Shown here: positions 55,938 through 64,000 of the stretch, one piece after another
Position numbering within the stretch: the first letter of the stretch is position 1
How the letters are laid out: each line of letters begins with the position of its first letter
NCBI RefSeq assembly: GCF_963966145.1
Contig: NC_091048.1
Location: 5,332,001 to 5,396,000 of the forward strand
Direction of reading: 5' to 3'
DNA from: Tenebrio molitor
Lineage: Eukaryota; Arthropoda; Insecta; Coleoptera; Tenebrionidae
DNA: 64,000 nucleotides
The notes under the pieces: model-generated
Databases searched by the model: none
Seen by the model: only the letters and a program-made list of their open reading frames with translations
What the model was told of the DNA's origin: nothing
Made by a program: the position numbers and the translations under genes

Positions 55938-58900
55938 TAACAACATTTGTGAATGTAATTCAAAAGTGAAATTAACTAGCCAATTGTCTGTAATTGTGTT
56001 TTTGCGAAATGTGAACAGTCGACGCCACTGAAAACAAATTTAAATTTCCATTGAACAAAAAGCTAATTCAGAATTTGTAATAACATTTCAGCGACATCTT
56101 TTTATCGTTTGTGCCCCGAGCTTTGCAGCTAATATTTCTCGATTTTTATTTTCATCTCAAAGCTGAGGCGCTCTCCAGTTGAATTAAATCAAAAAGGATA
56201 TCCTCACAATAAAAGCTTAAGTTTTTTTACAACGCTTTTGTGTTTTCCGAACGTCGAGCTGAAAAATGTTTCTTTATTATTGAAATCGCTCGCATCATCT
56301 ATTGTGAGACGTTTTTCCTTTTATGTGGACCGTAAAAATGGTCCACTGTTTCACACTAAACCGGAGATAAAGTAAAATCTCTTTTGGCCACGGCTAAAAT
56401 CTCACAATCAATCTTATATAGACAAACTAAACTAAAGAAAGCCCTAATAGAGAAAGATTACCGGAGAGATACGGAACAGGGAGTAACTGATCCATGTCAC
56501 TTACAAGAAACTTTTTCTTGGGTTATTGAATCGATCAATACCTGCGATTCTATTAATATCTCGTAGCTTTGTTCCCTCTGAAATAACATTTTGAATAATC
56601 CAACTTATTTGCGATCTTAGATAATTAGGGGGATAGATCTGGAGGGTGAAGCCGCTTGAAAGCACGAATTGTTAAGAGATGATTTATGGATCCCACCAAA
56701 TCTTATCGCAAGTCAATAATAAAATAAACGATGAAAGATAGAGAGTTTGCGAGATCTATTGTACGATTTTTATTCGCCTTCTCCGACCAAAATACTACTA
56801 GTCCATTACTTGCAAGTCAAAATTGAATTTGACGCTGAAAGCTGTGCAATCTTGCTCCGGAAAGCTCTCTGAAAAACAACCATACCATCGATATTCCAAG
56901 CCGACCAGAACATCCATTCCCTTCCTCTCCAATTTGGACAAAGCGAAAACTGTTGCGCCTTTCCGCGATTTCCCTTTTATCCTAGTTAATAATGGATAAA
57001 GAGGGGAATTCTGCGATCGGGACGTGTTCGCTGCATAAATATTTTAACGAGCAATTATTTTGCAAAACCTGGTCCTGATTCAAAATTAATTAAAACTGTG
57101 AGGCAGGAGGGGTCAACGGAAGCAAGAAACAGGGATTCGCCAGTCAATAAACTCGCCCACGCACGCTTCCATTGATAAAATGCTTGTGCACTGGAAGCCT
57201 TCCCAGAGAACATTTCTTTCGCTGTTTGCACGCGACACTCCATTTATCACGACGAGACACCTGAGGAAATGCGAAAGGATGAGATGACATCCTTTACAAG
57301 GAGATTACGAAATGAAGGCACTCAGTGTTTTTGCAAACAGTCCAGATTTGCTCCCATCCAGTTAGAATCTATTGTTTATTTAGGTGTGTGGGCTTAATCT
57401 CCCAGTTGAATGATGGAGTTTAAGTCAATTTTGAGTAAATCGTTTAGGAATATTGCCTCGTGAAACAATGCTTTATGTAGGGCTCAGTTGGAATATTGAT
57501 GTCGTGGTGTGTGGTGAGAGAAATTAATCAGAAATTATTCATGAGACTCCCACAGGACACCAACAAATTGTCTTCATAAGTTGAGACAGCGCCGACATAA
57601 CATTGTGTGTTCAAATTAATTGAATGAAAGAGTTTCGGGATCGCATGCAGATATGATTTGTTGGCCGAATTAGGATCTCGAGGTCTGCGGTTTCACTTAG
57701 GAAATGTGGTGATTCCGCAAGGATTCAGCTCTATCAATAATCTATAAAACGGGTGTAACGATCGCTCCTAAGTAAATGTCGTTCGAGCTGGGGAGCCATA
57801 GAGTCCTCAGGTTCTTAATTGCCCGAAGAAGCGAACTCAAACCCTCGGACTAATGAGGATTATGTTGCACAAAGTTAAACCAAACTAAAATGATTTTGCT
57901 CGTACTAATTAAGTCAACTCCGCAGCAGCGTCCTCTCAACATATTTTATTGACAGAGCTTGTGACATTTTGCGGAATTGAGAAATAGATACATAAAAGAT
58001 AATCCACAACGAGTCCAGACTTGTCACAACTCCGGAGTTGTTATCCAATTTTATTTTTCGGGGTCCGCTTGAAGCTCGCTTTGTCTCGATTTGCTAATTT
58101 TGCACAGATTATAAAGTGGCACATGCGTTTCTTATCTCAGGTATAAACCAGATTTGCAAAATCGATGAAAAATAATGAAAGTAGCTGAGCTGCGTACATG
58201 ATGCGCATTTAATCAAGCACCAAATTACCACTTAATTGCATGTATCCGGAACTGTTTGAAGTTGTGCAAATAGCGATAAGATAACGTCGTAGTACAGTGA
58301 ATTTGGATGATGGTGTTTGCTCGTTGGGTTGGCAAAATACACACAAAAATGGGAGGGAAATGGATGATGTACCGAGGTACGACAGTACTGCTTTCTTTCA
58401 AGGTCGTGCGGTTTTGAAAAGTACCTGCTTGATCAAGAAAGCTTGTGGCGGGCAGCTCCTGGCTGCTATTGTTGGCACAAAGTACGAGAAAGTTGCGCAA
58501 CGAGACAAGAGTAAAAGAAGGAAGCCCTGGAGGAAAATCAGTGATGATTCATTTTCACTCTCTGGGGGGCCATTTTCTCCAAGTGAATCGCTGTGACCAC
58601 CTTTAGAGAAAAATAGAAAGAAATTCTTTTTGTTAAAGTTGACACCAAAAGAGAAAGTAACAAGAAATGGATGTGGAATGCGAAAGTCGTTTTGTCCCTG
58701 TAAGATGTTTCATTGCAAAAAAGAAAAACTTTATTTTCCATGTCAAAGATCACGGTTAAAATTGATGAAAGTTTCACGTCCATAAAATATGTTTTCTTTT
58801 TTTTAAGTGTGCTACATCTCTTCCAACAAGTAAATATTTAAGAGTAATTATCATTTCACTTTTTTCAATTTGTTAAAGAAGTAAATATGAGATATTTCAA

Positions 58901-61205
58901 AACGTGGAAAGAATAGTGTCTATTTGAGTTTCTGCTCTCTCTTAGGTCTGCTGAATGAAGATATGGTGGTTCTAGCTCTACTCCAGAAGACCTAGAGTTT
59001 ATCTTTTTCTCTTGACAGTACTACTATTATTCAATCCTCTAAATGCGGAGCTGTTGATACTGTAAATTTAAATTTTCTCAGCACCTTACTCTCGTTTTTC
59101 CATAAAAAGAATAAATCATTTATCCCTTTTATTCTTTATTGAAATACCACCTTCATTTTCTTTTTGTTGTGATATCAGCATAGAAAATCTTTATGATAAC
59201 CTTAAATGATGATTTTAGACCATATTAAATAGAGGTAAACTCCATTTCTGAGTTCGATGCCGGTAAGTCGTAAACCCGGGTTGTCATAAATCAATAATAA
59301 TCAGCGCTTAACATACCTACGCATATGCAAATTTGTTTTGTTCTGAAAGCTGTGTGCGGGCGTAAGAGTGAGAAAACATGATGTTTGGAAGATGCTACGT
59401 AAGGGATAGTACTTTAGAGTAGGAAATCCAAAAAGTTGAACTATAACATTTTAATACCAGTAATATGTACCAGAAATATTAATCTTTCTGCTTATAATTA
59501 TTTATTCATGAAATGTTTTGGATGCACTGGAATCTGTCATCGCTTGGGTCGTTTTATGCCTTAGCGGCATCGGGCTCAGAAACAGTATAGTAATTAGTAA
59601 AACCTTCATTATTTGATTTTTAGTTTCGTTCCAGTCAGAACTAGAAGATCAAAAAGTACATAGATTAGAATTTTGTAATTATGTTCCCTTTTGATTTGTT
59701 GAAGAACCACATATATTGTAACTTAGGTGGAGTTAAGGAATAATTTTATTATTTTCGAATCTGGTAGTTCATGAGTTTTATTCCGTTTTCTTAAACCTTG
59801 CAAAGAGTTAATTCTGGCGTTTTCGAGCCACGAAATAAACTGCCACAGACGTCCTTCGAAAGTAAAGATGTAATTGGTATGCTTTCAAATTTCCGCAGAA
59901 GATACCTTGAATGTATCATTCCTTTCTTTGAAAACCAATAAATTGACTACGACTATTGAGTCTTTAAACATTTAGATTTAAAAGATTTAGAACTTCAGAA
60001 ACTATGATAATGAAGTTCTTTTTTATTAATTATAACCAGCTTCATTCCAAACAGTACTAGTTTCAATTGAAAGCCCTTTCAAAAAATCTTTGTGAGAATT
60101 TTGAATAATCAGTGGGTCTTTAAAGATTTGAATATTTAGTCAGTACTTTTAGCAATCAAAATTAGTATTAAATTCAGAGGCGAATGTTGTGGTACCATAG
60201 ATTTATTTTTACTTTTCTCTGAAAGAAATATATATTATCTAGCCTGGTCTCTCTTTCCATAGAGTAGCTACTACTTCTTCTCTAAACAAATTAAGGATAT
60301 CTTGTTGCAGTGATAAAGTTCGTATGTTCAATATTCTCGCTTTGGAGGTAGTAAGTACTGCAGTACTGCAGTGATATCTGAAAAGTGGAAGGTTTAAATT
60401 CCATGGAGTTGTTTTCAAGGTAATATACATACACGTATTTTCTGTGGCGATGGTACGAATAAATGTACAAAGCAGGAATATCTGCAGAAATAAGAGAAAA
60501 ACTCTTCGCTGGTGACATTTCTGATCAGTACTGGATCTACCCTAGACCTGTTGCGATTTGACAGCATTGCAGTCTCAGTCGGCGTAGTACCATCAAGAGC
60601 AGACAACAAAGAACACCGTTAGAAGAGTAAAAAGACAATAAAAGCGACGTAACAGTTTCTTTTATTAAAATAGCACCATGTTAAATTTGTATTTTTTCCA
60701 AGTTTGTTGACCACATTTGTATAAGGGTTTTTAGTAATGAATTTTTTATGTCCGTAAATACCACTTAATTGGTGTGATGAGTTTGTTGTTAATTTAGTGG
60801 GGGTTTGTTAATTCATCGAAGGAGAATGGGTAATTAAAACTGATAAATTTTTAAAATAGCACTAGCGAGTCAGCGCAAATACACCTACGGAAACATGTGT
60901 AACCTTATAATTATCATTACAACGTATAAGGAAGGTCTAAAAATAGAATTGTTTAAAACACAAACAGAGGTAACATTTTATCGCATATTGTATTACAAAT
61001 ACTACCTTCACAATGTCTTTCATTGCTTTACGACTGCATATTTATCACACTGTAACAGTACACACTGATTCACGTAATTAAATCGAATTTAATCGACTTC
61101 GTTCTCGATGATGTCCGCTTCGGACGCGGTTTTATCATAGGCCACACTATTTACACCACGATAAAAATTTCTATCGCAAATTACCGGTGATAACGCAACA
61201 CGGGA
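55938..61205. other. Long unique non-coding stretch
   Basis: No transposon ends, protein motifs or long frames were recognised. From about 56.8 to 58.6 kb the sequence is more balanced in composition, as at 38-40 kb, which fits intronic or regulatory DNA but proves nothing. Confidence 0.3.
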
Positions 61206-61748
61206 ATGCCAATAAAAATCGTTGTCGATCGGTTGTCTCAACTGGTGAGTCTTCGTTATGATGAAACTAATCTGAGGCTCTGGACTAATGAATGCAAATT
61301 CACCACAATTTTACGTTTAATTTATTTCAACAGATCGCTATCGCTAGGAAACGGAAACCTCGGGCTGGAATCACGTCACTTTACTCACTTCATGTTATTT
61401 CCTGTTGGTGGGGCCGCAATTTTTTCCATTTTCCCAGTTGCCGGCACGGTTTCATGTCACAACCCTGACACCGTAGGGGTGGAACACATTTTATTGTCCC
61501 TCGCTGCATACTATTTTAAAATGAAACTTTTACAACATCCCGGCGACAAGGCCGGGGTGGAAGAAAATACACAAAAAATTACAGTTGTTGTTTGCTCGGT
61601 CGCTTTGTGGATGGCTTTCAGGGTAAAAGTTTTGACGGGTGGTTTCCTACGATTATTTTGTACAAAATCTCTTTTAATATTCCAGTGTGACGCTGAAGCA
61701 CTGAAAGCTTTTGTTTCAGCGAATTTTGCCATGAGAATTTTCTGCTGA
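61206..61748 (+). CDS. Unidentified 180-codon open frame
   Basis: Longest continuous plus-strand frame in the right half. It starts MPIKIVVDRLSQLVSLRYDE; two fairly hydrophobic stretches (HFMLFPVGGAAIFSIFPVAG and TVVVCSVALWMAF) are present. No domain is recognised. A donor-like CTG|GTGAGT at about 61243 lies within it, so only the start may be exonic. CpG content is raised in the 150 bp upstream. Confidence 0.2.
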   Translation: MPIKIVVDRLSQLVSLRYDETNLRLWTNECKFTTILRLIYFNRSLSLGNGNLGLESRHFTHFMLFPVGGAAIFSIFPVAGTVSCHNPDTVGVEHILLSLAAYYFKMKLLQHPGDKAGVEENTQKITVVVCSVALWMAFRVKVLTGGFLRLFCTKSLLIFQCDAEALKAFVSANFAMRIFC

Positions 61749-62676
61749 AAATGCTTTCCTAATCATTACGTGGAAATATTTTATGGAGCTCTACACATCC
61801 CCAATTACCTTGGGACCGGCTTTTTGCCAGACAAAATTTTGTAACAAAATATTATTCTCTTTCAAATTGGCTTCGTTTTTGCTTGCTTTCGGGCAAAACC
61901 ATCTCTTGCGTTTATTTTTTGTCCCCTGTATTAACATGTGTGCTCTTTATCTTCATTTTATCATTTGTCAGAAATTCCTTACTTCATATTAGAAATTTGC
62001 GAATTGACAGCAACTACGAAAGTAGATTCATAACTCATTCATTTTTATAAGTTGTACAGTTAGCTATTCGATGTATTTTATGAGACAGTTGTTCGCTAAA
62101 GGCGGATAAATTTCAAAAGCTTAAACATTTGTGCATTCCTTGCGCTTTGATATGTTTATGGTTGCATAGTGTGCAATTTTGTATAAATGGGAACGGTAGA
62201 TCTCTTATCTTTTGTATTAGTTTTATTTTTTGCGTGTCATAGTAATTCTTATTGTATATTGGCTTATTGCAATCAAAATGATACAGATCGGTTTAGAAAA
62301 TTATGGTACATTAGATCGGTGTTGGTATTATCGACTGAAGTTACCAATTATCTCTTAAATTGTTTATGTTTTGGCCTAGTTCAAGAGAGAGAGAAATGTA
62401 AATGAACTGATCAGAAAGTTTTTGTGTTGGAAATGGCCAATAATGTTCACCGACTAAGAAATAATAAAGCTCTTTTGCTGCAAAGCTGGTAAAAAAAAAC
62501 ACCTTGAACAATCTTTCGCCACAAAATAAACTCAGTCTTTGTGGCATAAACTCCATAAAATTTCGATATAGCTAGATCTGGAAATACTGAGGCTCGAACA
62601 ATTTTCCAACTTCAACAGTATCTTTACTGTCTTTTCAAACTCTTCTGTTGTTTTTGTTGCAATAACCAGATCTCGT

Positions 62677-62832
62677 CTATAGTCGGCGCGCCGACTCAGT
62701 GGAGCAATAAACTGACGTGATTTTCGGGGGATGGTTTCCTATTGGTTGAAGGGCGCACGTGACGTGACCTCGCTACGAACTATCACGTGAACACCTCGTG
62801 ACTACTCCACTGATTCGCCGCGCCAACTATAG
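62677..62832. mobile_element. GC-rich palindromic MITE, 156 bp
   Basis: Ends CTATAGTCGGCGCGCCGACT then CAGTGGAG, mirrored by CTCCACTGATTCGCCGCGCC then AACTATAG. The centre holds CACGTG-related words (GCACGTGACGTGAC, ATCACGTGAAC). No clear target duplication. Confidence 0.7.
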
Positions 62833-63385
62833 AAGATTATGTGTAGCATTTTTAGAATTATTTATTTGGGACATTTTAGTGCAAAATGTTACTGTAAGCT
62901 TCCAGTAAGTACCAGTTTTTAACACTTTACAGAAGAGAGCTTTGGGATTGACAGTTACAGTTTGTCTGACATTTTTTAATTATCTCATTTAGAAAACTTC
63001 TTTTTGCTTAAAAACTTTCTTGCAAAACGTAATAAGATACTGTAAAAATACAAATTTAAACTCATTGCGTGCCCACTCTGTATCCTGCAGATGTTTTGGT
63101 TTACAATACTCCAGTAAAGAAAAATATGGAATTTGATGTAGTCCAGCCTTTACATGCCAAAACTATGATGTTGTATATGTATTACCATAGCTTTCCTGTG
63201 TTCATGAAAGGATCATTATCCATCATAATAGATCTAACGTATTCTCTAATTCTCTCTATAAATCAGCATGATAGACAGTGATGTCTTGTTTACGAGGTCA
63301 TCTATAATGCTCAAACTTAATAATGTGTTTGGAGAACTTTGAAATGTATTTTTAGTCCAATTATTATCGGTGAAGAGACCAAAAG

Positions 63386-63424
63386 ATAAAGTTATTATCT
63401 CCGCTGATGAGCGTCAGATAAAGT
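63386..63424 (-). repeat. Fragment of the tandem unit at 13985-14076
   Basis: GATAAAGTTATTATCTCCGC then TGATGAGCGTCAGATAAAGT is the reverse of the junction between two units of the array at 14015-14076. Confidence 0.65.
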
Positions 63425-63521
63425 AAACTACCTAAATCATTTTTTGCGATCCTTTCTTAAAGGAATAGATTTTTTCTAATTGTGTATTTATCAATACATA
63501 GTTAGATTTATAAATGATATA

Positions 63522-64000
63522 CAGGGTGATTTTGAAAGTTGTGCAGATATTTTAATCACGAGCTACTAGCTTCATGTAGAACTCGGAAAAAATATTTAAA
63601 AAATTCTATGTCAAAAAATAAAATGACATTTATTTTTTGAGCTACAATTTTTTTAATTGCTTTTAGTTTTCTACGTTATTCCACAACCTCGTAGGTAAAA
63701 TTTCGGCACATTTTAAAAATACACCCTTGTATATCATGTTTTATAAAAGGTACGCCAATGCGAAGTAACCTATAGGAAATATGCTTTAAAACAAGGAAAC
63801 CGCATTGGTGTACGTTTTATAAAATATGATATACAGGGTGTATTTTTAAAATGTGCCGAAAATTTACCTGCGAGGTTGTTTGACAACGTAGAAGACTAAA
63901 AGCATTTAAAAAAAATTGTAGCTCAAAAAATAAATGTCATTTTATTTTTTGACATAGAATTAAAAAAAAAAATTTCCGAGTTCTACATGAAGCCAGTAGC
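63522..64000. mobile_element. Large palindromic element, truncated by the window end
   Basis: Starts CAGGGTGATTTTGAAAG after TA. The left arm (63560-63760) is mirrored from the window end back to about 63790: GCTTCATGTAGAACTCGG, AAATAAAATGACATTTATTT, TTTCGGCACATTTTAAAAAT and ACGCCAATGCG-like sequences recur inverted. The right terminus lies beyond 64000. Confidence 0.8.

Overview
This is AT-rich animal genomic DNA, almost certainly from an insect and possibly a beetle (order inferred, not shown). The evidence is two intron-containing insect-type odorant receptor (7tm_6) genes, GT-AG introns of about 50 bp, and a dense load of insect-style transposons: Tc1, hAT, Helitron, non-LTR fragments, a tRNA-derived SINE and many TA-flanked inverted-repeat elements. 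There are no bacterial, viral or CRISPR features.

Layout. 0.2-7.2 kb is a nest of DNA transposons: two TIR elements, then a palindromic element at 3419-6611 holding a hAT copy (8-bp target duplication) and a small foldback element. 7.5-11.6 kb holds two tandem minus-strand odorant receptor genes. I could trace all seven exons of the first (384 aa, intact). The second has the same exon structure, but a 172-bp MITE cuts its last exon and a stop codon lies beside the insertion. A SINE lies between the genes. 11.8-17.8 kb is transposon-on-transposon: a tandem 130-bp duplication whose second unit is split twice, a Helitron helicase remnant, and a dead Tc1 element apparently inserted near a Helitron 5' end. 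18-25.5 kb is a segmental duplication with two copies of an orphan seven-helix receptor. Both are broken, by different lesions: an in-frame TGA in copy A and a 7-nt deletion in copy B. 25.5-28.3 kb holds retrotransposon fragments, one split by a second SINE.

28.75-29.58 kb is a CpG-rich stretch ending in a good splice donor, which looks like the promoter and first exon of a plus-strand gene. Nothing to its right is a recognisable coding exon. 30-64 kb reads as very long intron or regulatory DNA with scattered MITEs, inverted repeats, short reverse-transcriptase remnants and three unproven small open frames (39.9, 45.0-45.9 and 61.2 kb).

The receptor genes are the only clear protein-coding content: two olfactory-type receptors, and two orphan receptors that appear dead as sequenced. 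The main interest is the record of insertion order: the duplicated blocks supply unoccupied sites that date several insertions.
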